A stretch of 64,000 bases of DNA from Rhizoclosmatium globosum (GCA_002104985.1 MCGO01000150.1:1-64000); one strand, 5' to 3'. Counted from the first letter of the stretch, positions 23,599 through 34,533 are shown. Program-made: numbers and translations. Notes: generated by a model not told the origin, from the letters alone.

Positions 23599-25351
23599 AT
23601 GAAGAAGGTGACGCTTTTATCTCAAGAAGCGCCTCTCATACCCTCTCCTGTAGACATTGAAGTGACAGACGAAACACACCACCGTGGAAACACAGTCTTG
23701 GAAGCAGTCTACCATGTCATGTAAGAGCACAAGCAATCTTCTTTCAACCCTTTCCACTTCGATTGGCTGTATCGCTCTTGAAGACCCCATCCTTCCGGAA
23801 CAACCGGATAACAGTCATCCGCCACATTCACAACTTGACATTACGTCATGCGCATGCGTTACACACGACACCACCGACTCATTCTTCCCCTCCTACAGTT
23901 GCGTGATTGCTGGTTCCGGAGTCTTACAACTTCCGTACGCATTAAACCAAGCCGGTTGGGTTGGGATCGGACTCGTCCTCTTTGCAGCGTTCGCAAACAA
24001 CTACTCTGGAAGACTTCTCATCAAGTGCTTATATGCGAATGGGGATAGCAGTGAAGGTGGACGGCGGTTGAAGGGGTTTTCTCATATTGGGTATGAGGCG
24101 TTTGGGGACACGGGGCGGTGGTTGGTGGAAGGGTTTACCAGTGCTATGTTGATGGGTAAGGGGTTTGGGTGGCATTTAGTCATGTGGGTACTGATTTTCT
24201 GGTTAACGGAATACAGGTGTCCCGATTGTTTATTTAATCTTGTCTGGGATGAACTTGGAGCTCATTTTCGGCGTATTTTCTATGCAGACTTGGTTAGTTT
24301 TGCTGTTGTATGGAGTTGTCCCTGATTCTCTGCGTCGCAGGATTGTGTTGAGCGCACTTGTCGTCTTGATTCCATTCCTTTTGTTCAAGACCCTGAAAGA
24401 AATCGCCATTTTTAGTGCATTTGGAGTATTTGCAACTTTCGTGGTTATTGGGACCGTGGTGTACTATGCAATCATTGATATCCCACTCAACTCTGGCAAG
24501 GTTACCCACAAGTTTGTTGATCTGACTCAATTTGCGTCTGCGCTTGGAAGCATTAGTTTTTCGTATGCCGGTAACTACATTGTGAGTGGGCCAACATTTT
24601 TGAAGACTATCGGCGATTTCGCTAAAAACAAACACAGTATCCTGAAGTTGAACAGTCTATGGCGGAACCCAAAAAGTTTCAACAAGTTCTTTCGCTATCA
24701 ATGATTATCATTTCCATCATGTACCTTGTCACAGCCGCACTTGGATACGGTGAGGATAAACTTATAAGAACCACGGTATTGAATCATTTTCTCAGCCGCC
24801 TACGGAAACCTCACGGACTCGCCTATCCTCAATAACTTGCCCAAGGGATTCATTTCCAATTTTAGCGTGTTTGTTATTACCCTTCACGTCCTCCTCGCGA
24901 TTCCGGTTGTTGTCACCACTTTCTCACTTGAAATGGAACGTCGACTGGATTTGCTTAAAGTTGCGAATGGAGATACACAACGTGAGGATCGTTACAGAGT
25001 GTTGTTGAGAATTGTGATTATGGGTGTGATTGTTGGACTTGCTATCGCCATCCCTTTCTTCAAAGACTTTATGACGCTATTGGGTGCCGTTGCAAATACT
25101 GTGAGTGATTTTATTTGAGTTTATCGGCACTTAAAAAATCTTGGCAGGCTCTCATTTTCGTTTTCCCTGTTGTGTTTGACTTCAAACTATTTGGATTCAA
25201 GGATCGACCACTGTTTGACAAGGTGTTTGGAATTTTGATTTTGATTGTAGGTGTGTTTGGAGGTGTTGTTGGCGGCTTTGAGGCCATCGTCGCATTGATC
25301 AACGATATCAATGGCGTTCCTAACAAAGGAGGAGGTGGGGGGCATTTTTGA
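23599..25351 (+). CDS. Amino-acid transporter, AAAP family (SLC36/Avt-like), copy A
   Basis: Multi-pass permease of the amino acid/auxin permease family, probably plasma-membrane or vacuolar. The start at 23599 (MKKVTLLSQEAPLIPSP) reads in frame into GNTVLEAVYHV; the longer upstream ORF from 23539 does not. After the intron at 23721-23898 the first transmembrane helix holds the signature CVIAGSGVLQLPYALNQAGW. Later exons give VPIVYLILSGMNLELIFGVF, VVLIPFLLFKTLKEIAIFSA, FASALGSISFSYAGNYI, YPEVEQSMAEPKKF, AAYGNLTDSPILNNLP, VITLHVLLAIPVVVTTFSLE, IPFFKDFMTLLGAVANT and FGGVVGGFEAIVALI. About ten or eleven helices, about 440 residues, at least seven introns, no frameshift. A paralogue with matching intron positions starts at 27259. 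Confidence 0.88.
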
Positions 25352-25852
25352 TTAACGTCACTCATAAAGAATCGGGTTGATATGAAATACACAAGTTGCA
25401 ATGTGTTTGAGTGCATTTCTAATCCTAATCTCACAAGATCAATTTTGCAGAAGCGGTCTGGGGTCTTTGCAAGGGTGTGCAAGATGACGCATCAAAGAAG
25501 CATTTGGAATGATAGCCAGCCACCACGATAAGACTGGTGTTCGACTCATCACAAGATTGATTGACCCCCAACCACACTGACAGACTATTCGTTTACAGTA
25601 TACATCCATCAAATGCATGTGACTAACTTGAACCAAACAATTAGAAGTTGACATTGGTGCGGACTGTAATGAAAAAAACTAGGGTTACCCCGGATTTTGG
25701 AGACTGAACCTTGACGGAACAAGAGAAAAAACGCGCACATCCACACTCACCGAAAGTCAAAAGCAACCAAAAAACAACCTCCAAAAAAAGGAAAAGTGTG
25801 AGTGTTCTGCCATTCCTCATCTTCCTTCCCTAATCTCAGTCATACTATAAAG
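25352..25852. promoter_or_regulatory. Upstream region of the Thr/Ala-rich wall protein gene
   Basis: About 500 bp without a credible exon. The 100 bp before the start are rich in A and C (caaccaaaaaacaacctcc near 25768), like leaders of strongly expressed fungal genes. No recognisable operator was found. Confidence 0.3.
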
Positions 25853-26965
25853 ATGTTCGCTCCATTGCTCCTCGTTGCTGCCGTCGCCTCTGCGTCTACC
25901 TACAAGCAAACTGCTGCTCAGATCGGAGCATACCAGAACAGTATCGGAATCACCTCCTGTGATGTCCTCTTGAAGACTGTAGTCGACCTCCCAACCTTTG
26001 TCCAGGCTTGCCCAGCCCTCATCAACGGATGCCCAGCTGCTACCACTGCCACCACCACAACTGCTGCCGCCTCTGCTGCTCCATCTGCCACTGGTGCTGC
26101 CAAGGGCAGACGTGACTTTGCTAACTCCAACTTGGGATCCTCCGGCAAGGACCTTGTCAGTGCTTATGTCAACAATGTCTGTGCGGCGGTTGTCTCCTTC
26201 CAAGATGCATTGGCCAAGGGTGTTGTCAACACCAACGGTACCGCCTACACTGGTGATGATGCTTCTACCCTTGCCAACGTTGCCAAATCCATCGCTCTCC
26301 CAGCTGGTACCACCTTTGATGTGACTGTTTTGTCCAAATCTTTTGTCACTTTTCCAGTTACTCTTGTTCCAGGACAGTCCCTCCTCACTAAATCACCAGT
26401 CCTTTCCCAAAGCGCCGACGTTGTTGTTGGCAAGGCCTCTGCTAGCGGAAAAAAGGTCTCCTTGTCAAAAACTCTCGTAGTGGACGCCAACGCTGTTTCT
26501 TCCATTGTTATCAGTGACCCTGTCTTTGGATTCCTTGCTGGACCATCTGTTAGCCAGACTCCATACATCGTTTTCCACCTTGATGTTACTGGTACTGTCT
26601 TCTCTATCACCTACTTCAACGCCATCGATGGATCAGACGCTGGTCTTGTTTCTATTTTGTACTCTGTCCAGGCTGCTCGTAGAAGACGTCAGGCAGCTGC
26701 CCAGACTTTCAACTTGGTTTTGGGTTCTGCTCCCGTGACTACCGTTGGAACTGCTGCCACTACCACCGCTACCACCACCGCCGCTGCTGCTACTACCACC
26801 GCCGCTGCTGCTACCACCACTGCCGCTCCAGTTACAGTTACTACTGCAGCTGTTGCCCCAGCCTCTGCCACCACCACCACCACTTCAATCAACATCAAGG
26901 TTGGATCTGCCGCTTCTGTTGCCTTCTCCGCCGTTGCTGCCGCTGCCATGGTTCTTTTGCTCTAA
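25853..26965 (+). CDS. Secreted Thr/Ala-rich GPI-anchored cell-wall type protein
   Basis: Intronless, 370 residues. The ATG at 25853 opens a signal peptide (MFAPLLLVAAVASAS). The mature part has four cysteines near the N-terminus (ITSCDVLL, QACPALINGCP, NNVCAAV), a Thr/Ala linker, a beta-rich middle domain with Ser/Val repeats, a basic cluster AARRRRQAA that could be a KEX2/furin-type site, then TTTAAAATTTAAAATTTAA-type repeats. A C-terminal hydrophobic tail (VAFSAVAAAAMVLLL) fits a GPI signal. Codons are strongly biased to C-ending forms (ACC, GCC, AAC, AAG), unlike its neighbours, suggesting high expression. No named family recognised; a wall structural protein or adhesin is inference. It sits between two paralogous amino-acid transporters. 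Confidence 0.75.
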   Translation: MFAPLLLVAAVASASTYKQTAAQIGAYQNSIGITSCDVLLKTVVDLPTFVQACPALINGCPAATTATTTTAAASAAPSATGAAKGRRDFANSNLGSSGKDLVSAYVNNVCAAVVSFQDALAKGVVNTNGTAYTGDDASTLANVAKSIALPAGTTFDVTVLSKSFVTFPVTLVPGQSLLTKSPVLSQSADVVVGKASASGKKVSLSKTLVVDANAVSSIVISDPVFGFLAGPSVSQTPYIVFHLDVTGTVFSITYFNAIDGSDAGLVSILYSVQAARRRRQAAAQTFNLVLGSAPVTTVGTAATTTATTTAAAATTTAAAATTTAAPVTVTTAAVAPASATTTTTSINIKVGSAASVAFSAVAAAAMVLLL

Positions 26966-27258
26966 ATTTCTGGGAACCCAGTTGAGTAACTTAATTTTAA
27001 TCTTCTGTATCTTCTGTTTATTCTGATGTTATAATGGGGCTTTGAGTTTCCCCTTTTTTCCCTTCTGTATCTAAAGACCTTGTGTCTGTGTTTATTTTCT
27101 GGATTCTTTATTTCTCAATTGAGACAGTACCTTCTGCATTGGAGTTTTCATCTCTTGTTTTTATTCAAGCTGAGTGTTTTGCTTTACTAGTTCGTTGCTC
27201 TTGTGTAATAGATTAGTCTCAGCCATATGTGTTTTCCACCGTAAGATTGTGCATTCAA

Positions 27259-29016
27259 ATGCAGGCTCCACTCATTCGCAGTGAGTCATACTCCAACTTG
27301 AGAAGTCGACCCGAGTCTCCCTCTTTGTCGGATGCAGCATCTGGTATGCTTCTTGTCTCGCGAGGCACGATGATTGACTTCCTCACTCACCAGATCATAC
27401 GTTTGAGATTGAAGAACCATCTCACGGCCACAAGGGTAACACTGTCGCAGAAGCAATATATCACATTATGTGAGTTTGAGCAGTCAAAGTAAGCAGTGAC
27501 ATCCTAATATCAAATTGACGTTTGACAGTTGTGTGATTGCTGGATCAGGAGTTCTTCAACTTCCATACGCATTAAATCAAAGTGGTTGGATTGGAGTTGG
27601 ACTGATTGTCTTTTCCGCCTTCTCGAATCAGTATGCTGGTGGGTTGTTGATCAAGTGCCTATATGCCAATAGCCGGGGTTCAAGTGGGAGGAGACTGACC
27701 GGGTTCTCTGCTGTTGGTTACGAAGCTTACGGAAAGCCCGGGAAAATACTTGTGGAGCTGTTCACAGATGCTATGTTGTTGGGTATGACATGTTGAGTTC
27801 CTCTTGTTGGCCTTCTCAATCTTGATTAACAGGTGTCCCTATTGTGTACTTTATTCTGACTGGAATGAATTTGGAGTTTCTTTTCGGGACGTTTTCGATG
27901 AAAGTGTGGTGTGTTTGGTTCCATGAGATTGGATTTGGGGTCTGATTCACTTTCACAGGATGGTTCTAAGCGCCTTCCTCATTATGATACCGTTCTTGAT
28001 GTACAAAACACTAAAAGAGATTGCTATATTCAGGTACAGTCGATCATTCGTTTAATTGAGCTAAACTTCGTAACGAAAATCAGTGCTTTCGGAGTTTTCG
28101 CGACTCTTGTCGTTATTGGAACGGTCATTGTGTCCTCAATTCATGATATGCCCATCAATTACGACAAAGTAACGCACAAGTTCATCGATTTTCGACAATT
28201 TGCGTCAGCCTTAGGAAGCATCTCGTTTTCATATTCTGGAAACTTCATCGTAAGACCGCGTTAACTAATTGAGCCCTACACTAATATTCGCGTTTTATAA
28301 GTATCCTGAAGTAGAGGCATCGATGGCTGAGCCCAAGAAGTTCCGCATGGTGTTGAGTCTCTCAATGGTCATCATTTCCGCCATGTACCTCGTCACGGCA
28401 ATAGTAGGATACGGTTAGAGTAATAGCGATTCGATTTCAGTGCTGACTTTGAATCCCAACAGCCGCGTACGGAAATCTCACCGATTCCCCTATTCTCAAC
28501 AACCTGCCTCCCGGAATCATCGCAAACTCGGCTGTGTTCCTTATCACTGCGCATATTCTTTTCGCAATTCCTGTGCTTGTCACTTCTTTCTCGTTGGAAG
28601 TGGAACGAAGGCTCGACCTTACGGCTCTGTCAAACTCAAATGTTGTGGTCGAAACAAAATATAGATGGGCTCTAAGAAGTATGATAATGGTGGTAATTGT
28701 AGGTCTCGCTATGGCAGTTCCCTTTTTTAAGGATTTCATGACATTGCTGGGAGCGTTGGCTAATACGGTAATATCTCATTGGTTTCTGAAGTTATTAGTA
28801 CTAATTAAGATTAAGGCACTGATTTTCGTGTTCCCTGTGCTATTTGACTTCAAATTATTTGGATTTCACAATCGCACTTGGAATGAGAAAGTATTTGGTA
28901 TTGTGATCATGATAGTTGGTGTGTTTGGAGGTGTAGTGGGGGGTTTTGAGGCTGTCGTTGCTTTGGCGAATGACATAAGTGGGGCGAAGGGTCCAAGTAA
29001 ACCTGGCGGCCACTAA
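27259..29016 (+). CDS. Amino-acid transporter, AAAP family (SLC36/Avt-like), copy B
   Basis: Paralogue of the gene at 23599, with shared intron positions. The start at 27259 gives MQAPLIRSESYSNLRSRP. A short intron (about 27343-27392) joins AAS to DHTFEIEEPSHGHKGNTVAE; without it the frame breaks. The signature CVIAGSGVLQLPYALNQSGW, then VPIVYFILTGMNLEFLFGTF, VLSAFLIMIPFLMYKTLKEI, FASALGSISFSYSGNFI, YPEVEASMAEPKKF, AAYGNLTDSPILNNLP and FGGVVGGFEAVVALAND mark the AAAP fold. No frameshift seen. About 445 residues. The N-terminal cytosolic segment differs most between the copies, so regulation or trafficking may have diverged (inference). Confidence 0.88.
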
Positions 29017-29126
29017 CGCATGAGGAAGCTATAGGATCACGGATATTGTTACAATGATATCATGAATGAGAACAGTAATTTGAGAGTAAAGATATGTATT
29101 TTTGAAGTAGTTAACTCGAAAAGGTA

Positions 29127-29384
29127 TCAAACGCAACCAACGTAAAAGTTTACAGGATCGTACTTGCAAGTCGTACCAGTTTGGCAGGAAGTCATATAAA
29201 TCCAATCAACCTTGTTGATGGCTACGTAGCCGTACTGATACATATCAGGTCCACTACAAGCGTAAGCTCCAATAGCTACATCAGTTGCAAAGCTTTTTTT
29301 TGTACTCTTGAATGGTGCCGCTGGGAGTTTCTGTGCAGTGCTGTAGGTAATAGCTGTAGCTAAAAACAAGAGAACTGAGCGCAT
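29127..29384 (-). CDS. Small secreted four-cysteine protein, array member 1
   Basis: Intronless, 85 residues: signal peptide MRSVLLFLATAITYSTAQ, a short KLPAAPFKSTKK leader, then a compact domain DVAIGAYACSGPDMYQYGYV, KVDWIYMTSC, GTTCKYDPVNFYVGCV. Four cysteines in the mature part suggest two disulfides. The spacing C..., SC-x4-TC, VGC is faintly like small fungal carbohydrate-binding modules (CBM19-type), but I cannot claim the family. Three more copies lie tandem on the same strand up to 30833. An in-frame ATG at 29471 would add a hydrophilic leader and hide the signal peptide, so 29384 is preferred. Confidence 0.75.
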   Translation of the reverse strand: MRSVLLFLATAITYSTAQKLPAAPFKSTKKSFATDVAIGAYACSGPDMYQYGYVAINKVDWIYMTSCQTGTTCKYDPVNFYVGCV

Positions 29385-29604
29385 GCTGTTGCAGGTACGG
29401 CCTATCAAGAGATTTGGATTAATTATTTTGGAGTGAAGTTTGGAATAGAGAAGGTCGAATTTGATTCGCATTCTTCAGACACGCCAATCAGAACAGGTCT
29501 AGTTCGGAACTGTGTGTCACTTGAGTAAAAATCAAGTATAATGCAATTATAGTCTACTGGTGGATTATATAGACGTTTATTTGGTATAATAGTTGAAGAG
29601 GTAA

Positions 29605-29868
29605 TCAAAGTGGGATACAACCAACATACAGGTTCTGCGTGTCATATTTGCAAGTAGTTCCAGAAGCACAAGTGTTGAGCAAAATCCAGTCTACCTTGTT
29701 GAGCGAAACGTAGGCGTACTGATAAATGTTGGGTCCACTGCAGGCATAGGCTCCAATTGCCACATCAGTAGGCAAACCATTTTTAGTACTCTTGAAGGGG
29801 GTCGTAGGTGGGTTCTGCGCCGCACAGCTAATAATTGCTGTGGCAAGGAATAAAAGAACTGCGTTCAT
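29605..29868 (-). CDS. Small secreted four-cysteine protein, array member 2
   Basis: Intronless, 87 residues, open from the ATG at 29868: signal peptide MNAVLLFLATAIISCAAQ, leader NPPTTPFKSTKNGLPT, then DVAIGAYACSGPNIYQYAYV, KVDWILLNTCASGTTCKYD and NLYVGCIPL. Very close to member 1 in both signal peptide and domain, so the duplication is recent. The four cysteines of the mature domain are at the same places. Function unknown; secreted, probably wall-associated or effector-like (inference). Confidence 0.75.
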   Translation of the reverse strand: MNAVLLFLATAIISCAAQNPPTTPFKSTKNGLPTDVAIGAYACSGPNIYQYAYVSLNKVDWILLNTCASGTTCKYDTQNLYVGCIPL

Positions 29869-30017
29869 ATCGCGTTTTTGTTTGATGTTGATTTTTTCAA
29901 ATGGGTGACAATGACAATGAAACTTCTGTCGGATTTGTGTAAGGTGCTCAACCCAATCAGAAGCATTGTGGATTTATTGGTATATTAACTGCAAAATGTA
30001 ACAGGGGAAATAAATGT

Positions 30018-30281
30018 TCAAGCTGCAATGCAGCCAACATATAAATTGACTGGATCATACTTGCAAACTGTGCCCGCACCACACGTGGTCATATAAATCC
30101 AATCTACTTTGTCGGTTGTCACGTATCCATATTGATACATATTAGCCCCGCTGCAGGCATACGCTCCGATAGCAACATCTTTACTCAATCCGTTCTTTGA
30201 ACTTCTTAGTGGAGCAGCAGGAAGGCTTTGAGCAAGACATTGTCCGATGACAGCAAAGAGTAAGGCAATTCTGGTTCTCAT
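30018..30281 (-). CDS. Small secreted four-cysteine protein, array member 3
   Basis: Intronless, 87 residues from the ATG at 30281: signal peptide MRTRIALLFAVIGQCLAQ, leader SLPAAPLRSSKNGLSK, domain DVAIGAYACSGANMYQYGYV, KVDWIYMTTCGAGTVCKYD and NLYVGCIAA. The signal peptide differs from members 1 and 2 while the mature domain is well kept, suggesting selection on the mature part. The in-frame upstream ATG at 30356 adds a hydrophilic leader and is not preferred. Confidence 0.75.
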   Translation of the reverse strand: MRTRIALLFAVIGQCLAQSLPAAPLRSSKNGLSKDVAIGAYACSGANMYQYGYVTTDKVDWIYMTTCGAGTVCKYDPVNLYVGCIAA

Positions 30282-30540
30282 TGGACGCGATTTAGAGGTA
30301 ATTGAATTGTGGTTTTGTTTCAATGAACACAGAATTTGAATACCTTGAAACCCCAATCAATTCTATTCCTTAGTTTGAATTTTGATTGGCGTCACATAAC
30401 AACCAATCAAGAAAATGTTATCGATTAGTGATAGCGAATGAATATATCAGTCACTGTCGCACTTCTGATACCCTTTTTCCAATCTAAAACAAAGAAGGAA
30501 GAAACTTAGGTTTATTGATTTAGGGTATATCATAATGAAT

Positions 30541-30833
30541 TCAGCGTGCATCAATCTGAACATCAACTGTAATTATCGACGCATCCACAGTCATGTCCTT
30601 CGGATTGTAATTGCAAGTTGTTCCTGTTGGGCACTTGCCGACCAACAGCCAATCTGGCTGATATCTTCTGTCATTATACGGGTAATCGTACTGAACAATT
30701 TGCGACCACTGCAACCGTAAGCCCCAATCGGGACGTTGGTTGGGAGAACCAGATTAGAGCTCTTCAGAGGGTCTGATGGCAGTGGCTGTGACAAGCAAAC
30801 GGAAGCAAACAGCATCAACAAAGCGGTTTTCAT
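30541..30833 (-). CDS. Small secreted cysteine protein, array member 4 (divergent; one-base frameshift)
   Basis: Signal peptide MKTALLMLFASVCLSQ and leader PLPSDPLKSSNLVLPT lead to VPIGAYGCSGRK. A single base appears to be missing in an A run near 30697. Past it the frame gives QYDYPYNDRR, PDWLLVGKCPTGTTCNYNP and a tail KDMTVDASIITVDVQIDAR. The CSG, KC-x4-TC and pre-tail layout follows members 1-3, but the final cysteine is replaced by an acidic extension. This is a diverged copy, possibly specialised, or decaying if the shift is real. Confidence 0.6.
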
Positions 30834-30960
30834 GTTTGCGTTCTTGTTTCGGGTATTCTTTCACAATAGAGTCAGAATTCCTTTGTTGTTCCAACAACAA
30901 TACCCTTCCACCAATCACATTTGATCTTCTATATCACCCCAATTTCCTTATTTATTTCAT

Positions 30961-33149
30961 TTATGAAATTACACAAGAACTATCGCTCTTCTGGCGCTTC
31001 AACTTTGCAGCCGGTTCAACATCAATAGTTCCGTCATCTTCATCCAAAATCTCCCCATCCTCAGCATCCGCTTCAACTTCACTACGAGATCGTTTTTGCC
31101 TTGGAGTGGCAATACTTTCGCGTCTTCTTTCGCAGCCTTCTCTTCCGCCTTCAACTCCTCCTCAACAGCAACAAATTCTTCGTGAAGCATAACTCGAAGT
31201 GGAAGAGCTCCAGCACCCGACGGCTCTTCTTTATCAAGAATACGCTTCGACAAAATCGCGACTTTGATGGCGTTGATAGCAACATGGTCCAAAACACGAT
31301 TCCTGTCCGCAACCTGAACAAAACACGAAGTGTCATTGATCCAACGGACAAAGGAGTGGCCAACATGTGGTTGGCAAAGACTGACGATCGTGTGTGTTTT
31401 CCAGGAGGTTGGGAAGTTGGCAAGATACATGACGTTTGATCGGTCGATTGGGTCTGTGTTGAGCAACGACATAAGTTCTTTGATAACATTACTCCGATTG
31501 ATCACCTTCATCACCAACGAGATTCAGAATAGGCTCGTCAGATCGCATCACATTCAATTTGTTTTCAAAGCGGTTGAGGTGGTACCGAGTTGTAGACACG
31601 GGTTCTGTCTGAGCTTCATTGGGGGTGATAGATCCAATGGCTCTCCTTCAGGGACATCAGCAATATGGTACATCATCTTTGCAAACGCGACTCCCGTCGA
31701 GAAAGCGTCGTATCCGGCTTCGTGGAATCTTTCTGTGGCTGAAGGAGATAAGTAATCATGGAAGTCAGGGTGCATCACTGAGATGGTTGACTGTTAGCTG
31801 GGAATGCTTGAAGTGGAATTAAACAAACCAAATTCAGGTTTAGAAAATGGCTCCGATGAAAGTTGTGAGACCATTTCTGAAAGAGCAGAAACTGTGACTA
31901 AATCCTTGATTTTTTGTCAGTGTTGGCAATGTGCTTGTATCATAAATACTGTCAAAACTTATTAGAGAACTTAATCAACCGTTGGTGATACTTACACAGG
32001 GAAAACAGAATGACAGAGAGACTTGAATTCTCCAACGGTTGGAGGCAATTCGAAACAGAACTTTTGAATAGTTTGACATAAATCTAAATAACCATCAGAT
32101 GTCTTTTGTGTATAATAACAACAACTGCAAATACTCACCAAGGTACATATTATGACCGATCAGAGGCTTCTCTGACTTTGAAATCAACTCAATCACACGG
32201 CGGAATCCAACCAAGTAATCCAATTCTCCCAAGAGCTTCGCCTTCTGCTCATCCTCTCCATTCAAGATCCTTTCCCTCTCTGCATCCGACATTTTCGAAA
32301 CAATGATTTCCCTGTGACGAGAGCGTGTTGACAAGGTAGAGTTGAACCTCAACCGGATTTCCTGGTGAATCAGTCTCTTCTTGAATCCATTTTCTGCAAT
32401 AATGCTGATGAAAGGCTCCGTGGAATTATCAAGCCATTCCTGAACACGGGTCCTGTTCAAGCAGCCATTCAGTTCCAATCGTTTTAAAAAAAGGAAGCCG
32501 CATTCAACGGAAACTCACATTGCAGTTTCCACGAAATCCCTATTCGTATGATCAAGTGGAATGACATTGCTGTTACTCGCATTCTCAATCTTGTCGATAT
32601 TGGCCTTTGCAATCTCTTCCTCGTCGAACCGGACATACGGATCCCCGTCTTGAACGTGTTGTCAAAGTTGAAGCCTGTGGAAAGCAAGAAATCGACGGCA
32701 GAGGATTCAACGAGGAAACGTCTGTCCAGGCCCAAGATCTGCTTTCCAGCTTGTGGAAGACAGGGAAGTTGAATGATCTTACGACGTATCTGAAATGAAG
32801 GGGGAGTAACTGTTAGAGGGATTGTTTGTATCGCTGCTGTGGGAAATGTTGGTTTACTTCTTGATTGTGCTGTCCCAGGTGAACGTTGCAACTCCAACTG
32901 AAGAATAGCGAATGCTTGAGACGATGCTTTGAGCTTTTCGTAACGGACTTGGGCTGTATCAGAGCCGTGGGGTCCCTTTGTGAAACAGTGGTGAGCAGAG
33001 ATGTCTTGACACAATCATCTGATGAGTACCTCACTGGCAACTCGATGGAGACCACTCAATTCTGTATCAACCGCAATGAAATCGCATGTCTTGATGGCCT
33101 GTCTCAAGAGCGGAAGTGAACTCTGAAGAGTTTTGCGTGTGATGTCCAT
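30961..33149 (-). CDS. PARN: Poly(A)-specific ribonuclease PARN (CAF1-type DEDD nuclease)
   Basis: 3' exonuclease that removes mRNA poly(A) tails and trims small RNAs. The ATG at 33149 opens MDITRKTLQSSLPLLRQAI. DEDD motif I is DFIAVDTELSG, and YEKLKASSQAFAILQLG follows. Later exons give NFPVFHK, FLVESSAVDFLLSTGFNFD, LLGELDYLVGFRRVIELIS, KPLIGHNMYLDLCQTIQKF (second metal Asp) and FHEAGYDAFSTGVAFAKMM (H and D of motif III). A C-terminal RRM-like part has NVMYLANFPTSWKTHTIVSL, and a Lys/Arg nuclear-targeting stretch precedes the end at 30961. About 610 residues with at least five introns. At least six one-base shifts are needed (near 32894, 32750, 32640, 31912, 31623 and 31095), most at homopolymers. 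Every part matches PARN in order, so assembly indels are likelier than a pseudogene. Confidence 0.85.
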
Positions 33150-33746
33150 CCGTTGGAAAAACAAACAAAATATGACGTTGCACTTCATCACTCTTAAACA
33201 AGATATGCTATTTATTGAAAATGAACTATTGTACATAACCAATCAGGGTATCAATCACAGTCACAGTTGAAGGCAGACTTTCAAGAGGAGTGCGCGCAGA
33301 CTGTTGTTAAAATGTAATAGTCCACAGTGTTCAGCGGTAGGCAGGATCAGCATAGCATTATAAAACTTCCGCATTGATTCCAGAATGGGCATTCGTTAAG
33401 AATTCGGAAAGTTCCAAGTGTCACGGAAGCAGATTCATGTGCCTGAGAATGTTATGCCATAATTGATATTGATATCTGGTGGATTAAACACTTGGATTGC
33501 TTGATTCTTGGGTAAAAAAAGGGAGAGGAGGAATTTTTCAAGCAACCGCGAGAGAGACCGATGAAGAAGACAGAAACTTTTCTCGAAAGATCAATGGCGA
33601 AGGTTGAATAAACATAGTTGCAGAAAGAAGGGTGCACTAGAGGAAAAATAGTGAAAAATAGTAAAACAATGAAGTCTGAACCGTCGATTGTTTTTCATTT
33701 CAACAGCAATTCAGAACTTTGAGAAACAAAAATCTCTTTATTCACC
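33150..33746. other. Intergenic region, no feature found
   Basis: About 600 bp between the PARN start and the end of the F-box/LRR gene. It contains A/T-rich runs but no credible exon, RNA gene or repeat on either strand that I can support. Confidence 0.5.
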
Positions 33747-34533
33747 TTACTTGCTGATATTCCATTTCTTAAGATTCGGCAAAACATTAAACAAGGACGG
33801 AACAGACTCAAACTCATTCCCTCCAAGCAACACCTGCTCCAACTCTTCCAACCCCTCAAGTTCAGCAGGGATAATTCCTGAGAGCCTGTTTCTGTCCAAC
33901 ATCAAGTCCCTCAATTTTGACAACTTTCCAAGTTCTCGTGGAATCTGGCCTTCAAGCTCGTTGCATCCAAGACATAGACTCTCCAGACAAATAAGGTTTC
34001 CAATTTTGCTGGGGATACATCCGCCCAACTTGTTTCGACTCAAGTCTAAGTGCAGAGATTTACTAGGTAACCGATTTCTAGTGGAATCGGGCCAGTAAGT
34101 TGGTTATTTCGGATTGAAAGCTCCTTTAACAACACGAGACACCCTATTTCAGCCGGAATACCACCTTGTAAAAAGTTTCCATTCAGGTTGAGGTACTGCA
34201 GGTTATGTAACGTTCCAATGGACTCTGGAATCTTGCCATCTATCTTTGCGAACCAGGAAATGAGACAAGAATGACATTGTTGCTTTGATGTTGCGTCTTG
34301 GTATGAATACGGCCAATGGAACCATGATTTGTCCGCCTTGTTGGACTGAAGGACTCGATTCTTGTGACTGATTTGATATGGCGGATTCAGGACGGCGAAG
34401 TGGGGATCACTAAGACATTCATTCACGTGTCGACAGAGGCGTTTAATAGAGGACTTTGGTGGATGGATGTGTTCAAAATTGCTTGAACGATTTCTGTTGG
34501 GGCTTTTGATTGGAGTGCGGAGTTGTTGGACAT
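33747..34533 (-). CDS. F-box-like protein with plant-type leucine-rich repeats
   Basis: From the ATG at 34533 (MSNNSALQSKAPTEIVQAIL) an F-box-like helix pair appears. After a one-base shift near 34459 the frame gives IKRLCRHVNECLSDPHFAVL. The C-terminal two thirds are leucine-rich repeats of the 24-residue type common in plants: LHNLQYLNLNGNFLQGGIPA, LVLLKELSIRNNQLTGPIPL, CLESLCLGCNELEGQIPREL and LSKLRDLMLDRNRLSGIIPA, with about six repeats ending NVLPNLKKWNISK. A second shift near 34055 joins repeats 3 and 4 in perfect register. A region containing SWFHWPYSYQDATSKQQ precedes the repeats. Likely an SCF substrate adaptor if the F-box is real (inference). A related F-box/LRR locus lies at 50.5-52.2 kb. 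Confidence 0.6.

Noticed and set aside
23539..23657. Upstream ATG for the first AAAP transporter
   Set aside because: That frame stops before the conserved GNTVLEAVYH segment; the ATG at 23599 reads through it.
32484..33014. 176-codon minus-strand open frame as a separate gene
   Set aside because: It contains pieces of PARN in the right frame only in part; it is the PARN exon read through indels.
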